A stretch of DNA of 64,000 nucleotides from Rouxiella badensis (GTDB lineage: Bacteria > Pseudomonadota > Gammaproteobacteria > Enterobacterales > Enterobacteriaceae): contig CP114060.1 in assembly GCA_026967495.1 (NCBI GenBank), forward strand, positions 2,356,001 to 2,420,000, in the 5' to 3' direction. How positions within the stretch are numbered: the first letter of the stretch is position 1; every line of letters begins with the position of its first letter. The position numbers and the translations under genes were made by a program. A model generated the notes under the pieces. That model was not told the origin of the DNA. It searched no databases and was given only the letters and a program-made list of their open reading frames with translations. Positions 15,765 to 24,221 of the stretch are shown one piece after another.

Positions 15765-17180
15765 TCAGCGACGGCGGTTTTTACGCCTGCTGAACAGCCA
15801 GAAAATCAGCGCCAGCACGATAATCACACCCACTCCCATCGCCGGTGCCATAAACGGCTGTAGCTTAGCGAGCAGCGTAACTGGACCCCCGGCGCGCAGC
15901 ACGGCCACGTCGTGTGAGGTCACCTGAATATCCGCATTGCCGAAGTTGGTCAGTACATAGTTGGAGATGTCGGCAATTTGTGCGTCGGTCAGTTGCCCAA
16001 CGTACGAACCTTCGCCGAATTTCGGCATTAGCACGTGTTGATCTCCAACCTGTCGGTCAACGCCGTACAAGATCGCCGAGATCAAGTTGGACGCGTTGTT
16101 CAGGCCGGTCGCGGTATTGTTATACAAAGACGGATAAGCCTGATTTTTACTGCCGCCGCCGTCCGGCTGGTGACAGCTCGCGCAGTAGCCGCTGAACAGG
16201 GCCGCACCGCCGATAATGGTGTTATTAGCGTTGGATGGATGCGCACCGCGCAGACCCTCTTCTACGTTAACCTGTTTCGAACCAAAGCTGTCGGCCGCCT
16301 TTTGATCGGCAGGGTCACGCACCGGCGTGCTGTTTTTCAGATAGAAAGCGATCGCGTTGAGATCGGATTCCGGCAGGTATTGCAGGCTGTTTTGCACCGC
16401 CTCGGCCATCGGGCCAGCCGCCTGGTTTTTGCCCAAGGTGCGACCGGTTTTCATGTATTCAACCAGCTGTGCCTGCGTCCAGTTACCGATACCGCTTATC
16501 GGATCTGAACTGATGTTGGGTGCATACCATGGACCGACCATGCCACCAGCCAGCGGTTTGCTGGTCACTTCGCCCATCATCAGATTACGCGGTGTGTGGC
16601 AGGTGTCGCAGTGGCCTGCGCCGTTAACCAGATACGCGCCTCGGTTCCATTGCTCGCTCTTGGTTGGGTCAGGCTTGAACGCCGAGCTGTCCAGATACAT
16701 CAGATTCCAGCCCGCCATCGCGATGCGCATATTGAACGGGAACGGCAATGCGGTTGGCTTGGTTGGCTGTTCAACCGGTTTTACCCCGAGCTGGAAATAG
16801 GCATACATTGCCTGAATATCTTCGTCGCTCATGTGGCTGTAAGAGGTATAGGGCATCGCCGGATAAAGATTTTCACCGTCCGGACGCACTCCTTCACGCA
16901 CCGCGCGGCTAAACTGTTGTAGCGTATAGTTGCCGATACCAAACTGCTTCGACGGCGTAATGTTGGTGGTATAAATCGTGCCCATCGGCGAGTGAATCGC
17001 GTAATCGCCGCTAAAAGGCTTACCGCCTTCCGGATTGGTATGACAAGCCTGACAGTCGGCCGCCGTCGCGACCAGTTTCCCTTTGGCAATCAGGTCAAGC
17101 TGGCTGTCCTGTGCCGATGCCATGCCCGTAAAGCCGCTAAGCGCCGCGCCCAGCAGGCCTAAACTCAGTAATTTTTTCAT
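15765..17180 (-). CDS. Cytochrome c subunit of membrane gluconate-type dehydrogenase
   Basis: This 471-residue precursor has a signal peptide cleaved after ASA (residue 23) and three c-type heme motifs: CQACH (43-47), CDTCH (191-195) and CASCH (333-337). A C-terminal membrane anchor (about 441-465) is followed by a basic RRKNRRR tail. It matches the triheme subunit of three-component membrane dehydrogenases for gluconate, 2-ketogluconate, sorbitol or fructose, passing electrons to ubiquinone. It is the third gene of the operon and overlaps the FAD gene by four bases. The exact sugar cannot be decided from sequence; gluconate is favoured by context. Confidence 0.9.
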   Translation of the reverse strand: MKKLLSLGLLGAALSGFTGMASAQDSQLDLIAKGKLVATAADCQACHTNPEGGKPFSGDYAIHSPMGTIYTTNITPSKQFGIGNYTLQQFSRAVREGVRPDGENLYPAMPYTSYSHMSDEDIQAMYAYFQLGVKPVEQPTKPTALPFPFNMRIAMAGWNLMYLDSSAFKPDPTKSEQWNRGAYLVNGAGHCDTCHTPRNLMMGEVTSKPLAGGMVGPWYAPNISSDPISGIGNWTQAQLVEYMKTGRTLGKNQAAGPMAEAVQNSLQYLPESDLNAIAFYLKNSTPVRDPADQKAADSFGSKQVNVEEGLRGAHPSNANNTIIGGAALFSGYCASCHQPDGGGSKNQAYPSLYNNTATGLNNASNLISAILYGVDRQVGDQHVLMPKFGEGSYVGQLTDAQIADISNYVLTNFGNADIQVTSHDVAVLRAGGPVTLLAKLQPFMAPAMGVGVIIVLALIFWLFSRRKNRRR

Positions 17181-18835
17181 GCCGTACCTGCCAGAGATTT
17201 CGCCATATCATCGGCCGCTTTCAACGCCAGTGCCGCCATTGTCAGGGTGCTGTTCACCACGCTCGAAGAAGGGATAGCCCCGCCGCCCGGTAGCCACAGG
17301 TTTTCGTGGTCGTGGGTACGACAGTCGCCGTTGACCACCGAATCTTTCGGGTCATTGCCCATGATGGTGCCACCCATGATGTGGTTATTGGCGTTCAGGC
17401 TGGTGGTGATGTTGAAATCTTCGGCCATGAACAGCTTGCCGATTTCTTCCAGCTGCTTGTGAGCCGCAACTGCACCTTCACGCACATAATCGCCCACGTC
17501 ATAGTGGATATCCGGACAAGGCAGGCCGTGCGGATCCTTACGTGTCTTGCTGAGCGTCAGGCGGTTATTGGGATCCGGCAACGGTTCCAGGCTGATGGAG
17601 AGATCCACGCCATAAATCGAGCGACGGCGGATCTCGGCGTCCAGCTCTTCGCCCACCAGTCCCATCTCCAGCGCTTTGTTGGTGGCAGGGATCACCTGGC
17701 TGATGTTATTGACGATCATTTTGTTGGCAGAGTATTTGCTGCGGAATTCCCCGTCACGTGGGCCAACCAGGCAGCTGCTTTGGGCAGGACCACGGCCAAT
17801 CCACAGCGGTTCTGAGGCGATAAAGGTACAGTGGAAGCCCGAGTGGTCCATCATGTTGCGACCAACGTGGTCGGAAGAGTTGGCGATACCGTTCGGGTTT
17901 TTCTCGTTGGCGGCGATCAGCAGCAGGCGCGGTGTTTCGATGCCGTTACAGGCCAGTGCGAAGACCTTACCGGTCGCTTTGTGTGACTGCTTTTTGTTGT
18001 CCAGCCAGTGTACGGCGGTAACGCGGTTGTGTTCGTCGGTATCAATCTTGTAAACCACGGACTCGGCCAGGACGACAGCGCCTTTATTCTCCGCACGCTC
18101 GACGTGGCTAATGCCGTTGTACATAGCGCCAATAGGGCAGATTGGCTGACAGTTGTTGTTGCCGCAGCAGGTTGGGCGACCGTTCCACGGGCGCGTACTG
18201 CGGCCCTGTGGGATAGGGACAGATTTGAAGCCGTGCGGATTGACCACTTCCGCGAAGCGGGTATCGCCATAGGCGTAAGGAACCTGCTCCATCGGATAAG
18301 GTTTACTGCGCTGGGAAGGGGACTGCAACGCTGGGTCACTTGGACTCGCAACGCCAATCTCTTCTTCCGCGCGGCAGTAATAAGGTTCCAGCTCTTCATA
18401 GGAAATTGGCCAGTCACGGCCAACGCCGTACAGGGTTTTCATCTTGAAGTCGTTTGGCAGGTGACGCCAGCACGAGGCCGCCCAGTGCCAGGTTGTGCCG
18501 CCGACGGTACGCAGGTAGCCCTGCTGGAAGCTGCTGGCGCTTGGGCCGGTCAGATTCACATAGTTATTTTTCGGGAAATAGAGCGGAGCAGGCGCCAGCT
18601 CGGACTGCGGATACAGTCCCTGAAAGTCTGAGCCTGCACGGTTGGCAAACGGCATATTACGCCAGTTTTCAACGGCCTGTGCGCGCTCGATGCGCAGACC
18701 GGCTTCCAGCACCAGCACGGAATGCCCCAGGCTGACCATTTGGTCGGCAATCATGCCGCCAACAATCCCTGAACCAACAATAATAACGTCAGCAGACGCA
18801 TCGCCGTCTGCGGTAAAAGTAGGTTTATTCATCAT
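17177..18835 (-). CDS. FAD (GMC) catalytic subunit of gluconate-type dehydrogenase
   Basis: The 552-residue GMC oxidoreductase has a dinucleotide-binding motif GSGIVGG near residues 21-27. The FAD contact GGTTWHW is at 112-118. A C-terminal segment carries the catalytic His (NNHIMGGTIMG) and Asn (SSSVVNSTLT). Cysteines 223, 224, 229 and 233 have the spacing (C-C-x4-C-x3-C) known to hold the [3Fe-4S] cluster in FAD-dependent glucose dehydrogenase. The enzyme oxidises its sugar acid in the periplasm and passes electrons to the cytochrome subunit. It has no signal peptide of its own and presumably travels with the Tat-exported small subunit. Confidence 0.9.
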   Translation of the reverse strand: MMNKPTFTADGDASADVIIVGSGIVGGMIADQMVSLGHSVLVLEAGLRIERAQAVENWRNMPFANRAGSDFQGLYPQSELAPAPLYFPKNNYVNLTGPSASSFQQGYLRTVGGTTWHWAASCWRHLPNDFKMKTLYGVGRDWPISYEELEPYYCRAEEEIGVASPSDPALQSPSQRSKPYPMEQVPYAYGDTRFAEVVNPHGFKSVPIPQGRSTRPWNGRPTCCGNNNCQPICPIGAMYNGISHVERAENKGAVVLAESVVYKIDTDEHNRVTAVHWLDNKKQSHKATGKVFALACNGIETPRLLLIAANEKNPNGIANSSDHVGRNMMDHSGFHCTFIASEPLWIGRGPAQSSCLVGPRDGEFRSKYSANKMIVNNISQVIPATNKALEMGLVGEELDAEIRRRSIYGVDLSISLEPLPDPNNRLTLSKTRKDPHGLPCPDIHYDVGDYVREGAVAAHKQLEEIGKLFMAEDFNITTSLNANNHIMGGTIMGNDPKDSVVNGDCRTHDHENLWLPGGGAIPSSSVVNSTLTMAALALKAADDMAKSLAGTA

Positions 18836-19449
18836 GCTTTGCTCGTATTAACAGTATCAGGCGTCGCTTTTAAGCGTTCTTCTTTCATATATTCCGGCAT
18901 CGGGGCGGCCGGAGGTGGGGCGGTGAACCACAGCGGGCCATTGCCACAGTAGGTCGGCACAATCAGTCCATCGCTTACCGGGCGATACATCAGGGCATCT
19001 TTATAGGAAATAAGAATGGTATCGGTACCATTCTTAATCGTGCCTGTGTACCAGCCGGTGATGATGCTGGTCAGCACATCGCCAAGGCCATTTTGTTTCG
19101 CGACTTCCTGAAACTGTTTTGCACGCTGGTTAGGCTGCAGCAGACCATAAAGTTTGGTCACCTGCGTCGCAAACTGCGGATTGCCATGATAGAAGGCGTT
19201 GAAGATACGCGCAGACATGCCTGGACTGAGGTCCTGATGCTCGGTAATCGCCTGAGAAACAATAAAGAATTGGGTGAAGATAACCGGTGATCCGGTTGCG
19301 GTGTCTGTTTCTGCCTGGGTTAAAAACGGAAAGCCCAAAAGGGTAGCAGCAACCATCGCCGAACCCACGCCTTTTAGCATGTCGCGGCGACTGAAACCGG
19401 TACCATTTTCCTGGGTGTTTTCGTCAAAAAGTGAACGTTTTTTGTCCAT
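18832..19449 (-). CDS. Small (gamma) subunit of gluconate-type dehydrogenase, Tat signal
   Basis: I choose ATG 19449 (205 residues), with AGAGAA upstream; a GTG one codon earlier is also possible. A twin-arginine signal is plain: SRRDMLKG followed by a hydrophobic stretch and an alanine-rich region before TQAETD. The rest matches the gluconate 2-dehydrogenase subunit 3 family. This subunit escorts the folded FAD subunit across the membrane by the Tat route. It is first in a three-gene operon with four-base overlaps at both junctions, so the subunits are translationally coupled. Confidence 0.9.
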   Translation of the reverse strand: MDKKRSLFDENTQENGTGFSRRDMLKGVGSAMVAATLLGFPFLTQAETDTATGSPVIFTQFFIVSQAITEHQDLSPGMSARIFNAFYHGNPQFATQVTKLYGLLQPNQRAKQFQEVAKQNGLGDVLTSIITGWYTGTIKNGTDTILISYKDALMYRPVSDGLIVPTYCGNGPLWFTAPPPAAPMPEYMKEERLKATPDTVNTSKA

Positions 19450-20106
19450 CACATTTCTCTAAAGGAAGGGGGAATAAGCCTGCGGCTTGCCAAAAGTTAT
19501 TATTTTTTATCAGGTTACGCAGAAGCTGGGGGCCTCTTTAAGAGGTTCTTTGCCTCATTGATAGAGTAATCCAGTAAAAACGGTGTGGATGATAATCCCT
19601 GATTTGCCAAAAAGCGCTAACAAATCGTGCTAAAAAATAACATTCTGTTTTCATTTGGATTTTGATTAACAATTTAGTAACACTTGGTAGGCTAAAAAGG
19701 GCGAAATGTCCAAATTGTAATGAACCTTTTGGTTCGTTTTTTATTAACCAAATGTAACACGTACAAGATATTGATAAGTATAATTTTAAATTTATTTACC
19801 ACCTCGGTTTGTTTGTTTTTTGTGACATTATGGCGTCTAAAAGGTAACGGCGATGAATGAAATTGGTTGAGAAATGATTCGGAAAGGGTTACAAATGACT
19901 CGAAGTGAGATCGAGATCTCAAAAACACAAGCTGGTGGTCAAAAAAACGCCATAATGTACCGCTTATGTACTTAAATGGTTAATGTCATGTAAATAGTGG
20001 CTTCTTTTTTAACTATTTATCAGGCAAAACCACGGATTGTGCGTTATACCTTGGTTCATGAGTTGCAATTTTGTAAATTTATTGTTGAATATTTCTTGGG
20101 AGTATT
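19450..20106. other. AT-rich 657-base regulatory gap upstream of dehydrogenase operon and yejG
   Basis: This is a divergent region between the dehydrogenase operon (minus) and yejG (plus). It is visibly AT-rich. A short GAACC/GGTTC hairpin followed by six T lies at 19722-19742 and could be a weak terminator or attenuator. A 78-codon minus-strand frame at 19692-19928 has no family resemblance or good start and I do not call it. No GntR-type operator was found here. Confidence 0.5.
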
Positions 20107-20457
20107 GTGAATACCAATCATTTTTCCGTCGTCCACCGTTTGCCACAGAGTTACCGCTGGCTTTCTGGTTTTGCGGGCATCAAAGTGGAAGCTATTTCAC
20201 TGCCGGCAGACGAAGAGGATAGCAACTTGGTCGGCCTGAAGCTGCTCAGCCCTGAAGGGGACAGCGCCCGCCAGGTGCTACAGAGCCTGAACCTCTCCTT
20301 ACGCGAAATTCAGGTCGAGAGTAACATCGTCGAGTGCGAAGGCGAGCTGTGCCTGTTTGTTAAACGCGACGACGAGAGCGCCACCATGTGCCGCCTGAAA
20401 AACATCGGCACCGCCATCGCCGAATCGGTTTCCGTCTCCGCAATTTATCCCTTCTAA
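20107..20457 (+). CDS. yejG: YejG, conserved small protein
   Basis: A 116-residue protein starting with GTG at 20107 (GGGAGTATT upstream) and beginning MNTNHFSVVHRLPQSYRW, the YejG family with usual length near 114. Its function is not well established. It faces yejF tail to tail, as in E. coli, and marks the return of conserved gene order after the gluconate island. Confidence 0.9.
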   Translation: MNTNHFSVVHRLPQSYRWLSGFAGIKVEAISLPADEEDSNLVGLKLLSPEGDSARQVLQSLNLSLREIQVESNIVECEGELCLFVKRDDESATMCRLKNIGTAIAESVSVSAIYPF

Positions 20458-20467
20458 TGGCCGTTGG

Positions 20468-22081
20468 CTAACGCTGCTGACCGTCATTTGCTTCTGCTAA
20501 CGCCAATAATTCACGCGTATAGGCCTGTTCAGGCCGCGTAAACAGCTTTTCACAGTCCCCCTGTTCGACCACTTTCCCCTTTTGCAAGACAATCACCTGA
20601 TGGCACAGGCTCCTCACCACGTGCAAATCATGGCTGATAAACAGATACGACAGGCCGTAGCGTTGTTGCAGGTTGTGTAACAGCTCGAGAATCTGGGCCT
20701 GCACGGATTTGTCCAGTGATGACGTGGGTTCGTCCAGGATAACCAGCTCCGGTTGCAGGATAAGCGCGCGAGCGATGGCAATGCGCTGCCGCTGACCGCC
20801 GGAAAACTCGGTGGGATAACGGTGACGCGCCTGAGGATCCAGCCCCACCTCGCGCATCGCGGCAATCACCTGCTCCTCACGCTGTTGTTCTGTTAGACGC
20901 TTATGCACCATAAGCCCTTCGGCGATAATCTGCATCACGTTCAAGCGGGGATTCAGCGCGGAATAGGGGTCCTGAAATACCACCTGGATTCGACTGCGAA
21001 ACGGCAGCATGGCGCGGCGATTAAACCTATGTAACGGCTGACCGTCGAATTCGATTTTTCCTTCGCAATGGAGCAGACGCAACAGGGCAAGTCCGGTTGT
21101 GCTTTTACCCGAGCCTGATTCGCCAACCAGCCCGAGACTTTCCCCACGCCGCAGAGAGAAGCTGAGTTTGTCCAGCGCCAGCTTGACACTGACGGTGCGG
21201 CGGAGCAGGCCTCGACGTACCGGGAACCCAACGCTCAGGTTCTCCACGCGCAGCAGCAGTGGACTGTCAGGCTTGACCGGTAACGGGCTGCCCTTTGGCT
21301 CCGCCTGTAACAGTTGACGCGTGTAGGCGTGCTGAGGCGCGGCAAACAGCGCCGTCTTGCTGCTGTACTCGACGCATTCTCCGGCGCGCATCACTGCCAC
21401 GTTATCGGCGATGGAGCGCACAATACGCAGGTTGTGGGTAATAAATAGCATCGCCATGCCCAGTTCCTGCTTAAGTTCGTGCAGTAGCTTGAGGATTTGC
21501 GCCTGCACCGAGACGTCCAGCGCGGTGGTCGGTTCATCGGCAATCAACAGCTTAGGCTGCGTGAGGATAGCCATGGCAATCATCACGCGCTGCCGCTCAC
21601 CGCCCGAAAGCTGATGCGGGAAATCACCGAGCCGCGAGGCTGCCTGCGCGATGCCTACGCGGTCCAGACACTGCACTATCTCCGCGCGTGCAGCCTCGCG
21701 ACGCAGGCCTCGGTGCAGTGTAATCACCTCGGCGAGCTGTTTTTCAATGGTATGCAGCGGATTCAGCGAAACCATCGGCTCCTGAAAAATCATCGCGATA
21801 CGATTGCCACGAGTCTCACGCAGGTGCGCCTCGGTGGCATGCAGCAGGCTCTGGCCCTCGAAAAGGATATCGCCCTGCGGATAAACCACCGACTGGGTAT
21901 GCAGCAGGCGCAGTATCGACAGCGCGGTGACGCTCTTTCCCGAACCCGACTCGCCGACTAATGCCAGTGTTTCCCCGGCGTTCATGCTCAAAGACAGATT
22001 ACTGACGACCTGAGAAAGCCTGCCGTCCTGCCTGAAGGCGATATCCAGATTATCAATGCTTAGCAGCGGCGAATGTGGCAT
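20468..22081 (-). CDS. yejF: Peptide ABC transporter ATPase YejF
   Basis: The 537-residue protein is a fusion of two ABC ATPase domains. Each has GESGSGKS (first at 43-50), an LSGGERQRV or FSGGQRQRI signature, and a DEPT(T/S)xLD Walker B. It powers the YejABEF importer, which takes up microcin C and oligopeptides. It follows yejE by 12 bases and ends the operon. Confidence 0.95.
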   Translation of the reverse strand: MPHSPLLSIDNLDIAFRQDGRLSQVVSNLSLSMNAGETLALVGESGSGKSVTALSILRLLHTQSVVYPQGDILFEGQSLLHATEAHLRETRGNRIAMIFQEPMVSLNPLHTIEKQLAEVITLHRGLRREAARAEIVQCLDRVGIAQAASRLGDFPHQLSGGERQRVMIAMAILTQPKLLIADEPTTALDVSVQAQILKLLHELKQELGMAMLFITHNLRIVRSIADNVAVMRAGECVEYSSKTALFAAPQHAYTRQLLQAEPKGSPLPVKPDSPLLLRVENLSVGFPVRRGLLRRTVSVKLALDKLSFSLRRGESLGLVGESGSGKSTTGLALLRLLHCEGKIEFDGQPLHRFNRRAMLPFRSRIQVVFQDPYSALNPRLNVMQIIAEGLMVHKRLTEQQREEQVIAAMREVGLDPQARHRYPTEFSGGQRQRIAIARALILQPELVILDEPTSSLDKSVQAQILELLHNLQQRYGLSYLFISHDLHVVRSLCHQVIVLQKGKVVEQGDCEKLFTRPEQAYTRELLALAEANDGQQR

Positions 22082-22093
22082 CTGTTGGCCTTC

Positions 22094-23117
22094 CTAACGG
22101 GTCTGGCTGGGGTCAAAGGCGTCGCGTACCGCTTCACCAATAAAAATCAGCAGCGACAGCAGGACGGCAAGCACCAAGAATGCGCTGATGCCGAGCCACG
22201 GTGCCTGAATATTGTTTTTGCCTTCTAACAGCAGTGATCCTAGCGACGGCGAGCCAATGGGCAGGCCAAAGCCAAGAAAGTCTAGCGAAGCCAGGGTAGT
22301 AATCGACCCGCAGAGAATAAACGGCATGTAGGTCAGCGTGGCGACCATCGCGTTGGGCAGCATGTGGCGCAGCATAATGGTCCGGTCTGCGACGCCCATT
22401 GCCTGTGCCGCGCGGATATAGTCAAAATTGCGTGTGCGCAGGAACTCAGCGCGCACGACGCCAACCAGCACCATCCATCCAGACAACACCGTTATCAGCA
22501 GCAGCCACCAGAAATTAGGCTGCACCACGCTTGAGAGCATGATGATAAGAAACAGCGTCGGCATGCCGGACCAGACCTCAATAAAGCGCTGCCCCCACAG
22601 GTCGATTTTGCCGCCGTAATAGCCCTGCGTCGCCCCCATGACGATGCCGATAACCGACGATAGCAGAGTGAGCATGGCACCAAACAGCAGCGAGATACGC
22701 AGCCCGTAGAGGATCTCGGCCAGCACGTCGTGCCCGTTGCTGTCGGTACCGAGCAGATTTTGCGTGGACGGTGGCGACGGGAACGGCTGTTGGGTCGAAA
22801 AGTTTATCGAGTTGTAGCTCTGGCGCAGCGGTGCCCAGATAACCCAGCCGTGGCTATCAAGCTGCTTCACCACGAAAGGGTCCTGATAATCAGTGGCGGT
22901 TTGCAGTTCGCCGCCAAAGGTCGATTCGCTGTAGTTCACCATAAAAGGGACATAGAAATGCCCCTGATAACGCACCAGCAGCGGCTTCTCGTTGGCCAGC
23001 ACGTTTGACAGCATCGCCAGCAGCAGAATAAGCAGGAATATCCACAGCGACCAAAAACCGCGAGGGTTCTGGCGAAAACGAGTTCCAACGCGCGCGGTTA
23101 ATCGGGTTAAGCTTCAT
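22094..23117 (-). pseudogene. yejE: Peptide ABC permease YejE, frameshifted near the N-terminus
   Basis: From the ATG at 23117 (overlapping the yejB stop as TGATG) the frame reads MKLNPINRARWNSF and then breaks. In the next frame it continues RQNPRGFWSLWIFLL...AMLSNVLANEKPLLVRY to the end. The family N-terminus spans both parts. One extra T in TTTT near 23080 accounts for it. Full length is about 340 residues, as in E. coli (341). The remainder has the OppC-type permease signature EFLRTRNFDYIRAAQAMGV. As yejB and yejF around it are intact, a sequence error is likely. Confidence 0.9.
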
Positions 23118-24211
23118 CACTGACGGCCCTCGAAGTCGATGCGCGGGTCAACCAGCGTGTAGGTGATGTCGCTGACGATGTTCAGCAGCAGGCCAATCAG
23201 GGTGAAGATATACAGCGTGCCAAACATGACCGGGAAGTCGCGTTGTAGCGTGGCATCGTATCCCAGCAGGCCAAGACCGTGCAGCGAGAACATCACTTCA
23301 ATCAGCAGTGAACCGGTAAAGAACATGCTGATAAAGGTTGCCGGAAAACCGGCGATCACCAACAGCATCGCATTGCGAAACACGTGGCGGTAAAGGATTT
23401 TGCGCTCATCCAACCCCTTAGCGCGTGCGGTGACCACATACTGCTTCTGTACCTCATCAAGGAACGAGTTTTTGGTTAGCATGGTCAACGTCGCGAAGCC
23501 GCCAATCACCGTTGCCAGCACAGGCAGCGTGATGTGCCACAGATAGTCGGAGATTTTGCCATACCATGGCAGCGAGTCAAAGTTGGCCGAGGTCAGGCCG
23601 CGCAGCGGGAACCAGTCCAGATAGTTGCCGCCAGTAAAGAACACGATCAGCATAATGGCGAACAGGAACGACGGCACCGCGTAGCCGATGATGATGACCG
23701 TACTGCTCCAGATATCGAAGGCGCTGCCGTTTTTGACCGCTTTGCGGATGCCGAGCGGGATGGACACCAGGTAGATAATCAGCGTGCTCCACAGGCCCAG
23801 ACTGACCGAGACCGGCAGGCTGGATTTTACCAACTGCATCACCGATGCCCCTTGAAAAAGGCTATCGCCAAAGTCGAAGCGCGCGTAGCGCCACAGCATG
23901 TCGAAATAGCGTTCATGCAGCGGTTTGTCGAAACCGTAGCGGCGGGTAATTTCGGCGATCACCTCCGGGTCAAGGCCACGAGAGCCGCGGTACTGGCTGT
24001 CGCCGACCTGACCGACGCCTGCGTTGGCATGGCCGGTTCCACTGCCGCCGTTGCTGCCCGGCAGACCGCTGTTCTGGCCCATCTCGATGGCCGCGATAGC
24101 CTGATCGACCGGGCCGCCCGGCGCTATCTGCACGATGAAAAAGTTGATTGTAATAATCGCCCATAGCGTCGGAATAACCAGAAGCAGGCGGCGAAGCAGA
24201 TAAGCAGTCAA
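23117..24211 (-). CDS. yejB: Peptide ABC permease YejB
   Basis: The 364-residue inner-membrane permease has the same length as E. coli YejB and about six membrane segments. A Gly/Ser/Asn-rich insertion (residues 45-75) lies between TM1 and the conserved RRYGFDKPL segment, as in the family. The permease signature ARAKGLDERKILYRHVFRNA is present. It pairs with YejE to form the channel of the microcin C/oligopeptide importer. Confidence 0.95.
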   Translation of the reverse strand: MTAYLLRRLLLVIPTLWAIITINFFIVQIAPGGPVDQAIAAIEMGQNSGLPGSNGGSGTGHANAGVGQVGDSQYRGSRGLDPEVIAEITRRYGFDKPLHERYFDMLWRYARFDFGDSLFQGASVMQLVKSSLPVSVSLGLWSTLIIYLVSIPLGIRKAVKNGSAFDIWSSTVIIIGYAVPSFLFAIMLIVFFTGGNYLDWFPLRGLTSANFDSLPWYGKISDYLWHITLPVLATVIGGFATLTMLTKNSFLDEVQKQYVVTARAKGLDERKILYRHVFRNAMLLVIAGFPATFISMFFTGSLLIEVMFSLHGLGLLGYDATLQRDFPVMFGTLYIFTLIGLLLNIVSDITYTLVDPRIDFEGRQ

Positions 24212-24221
24212 GTGAGTCTCC

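Noticed and set aside
19692..19928. A 78-codon minus-strand frame in the dehydrogenase/yejG gap
   Set aside because: AT-rich, low-complexity, no supported start and no similarity that I recognise.
24001..24060. Gly/Ser/Asn-rich stretch in yejB as a possible low-complexity insertion
   Set aside because: The YejB family has such a segment here and total length equals the E. coli protein.
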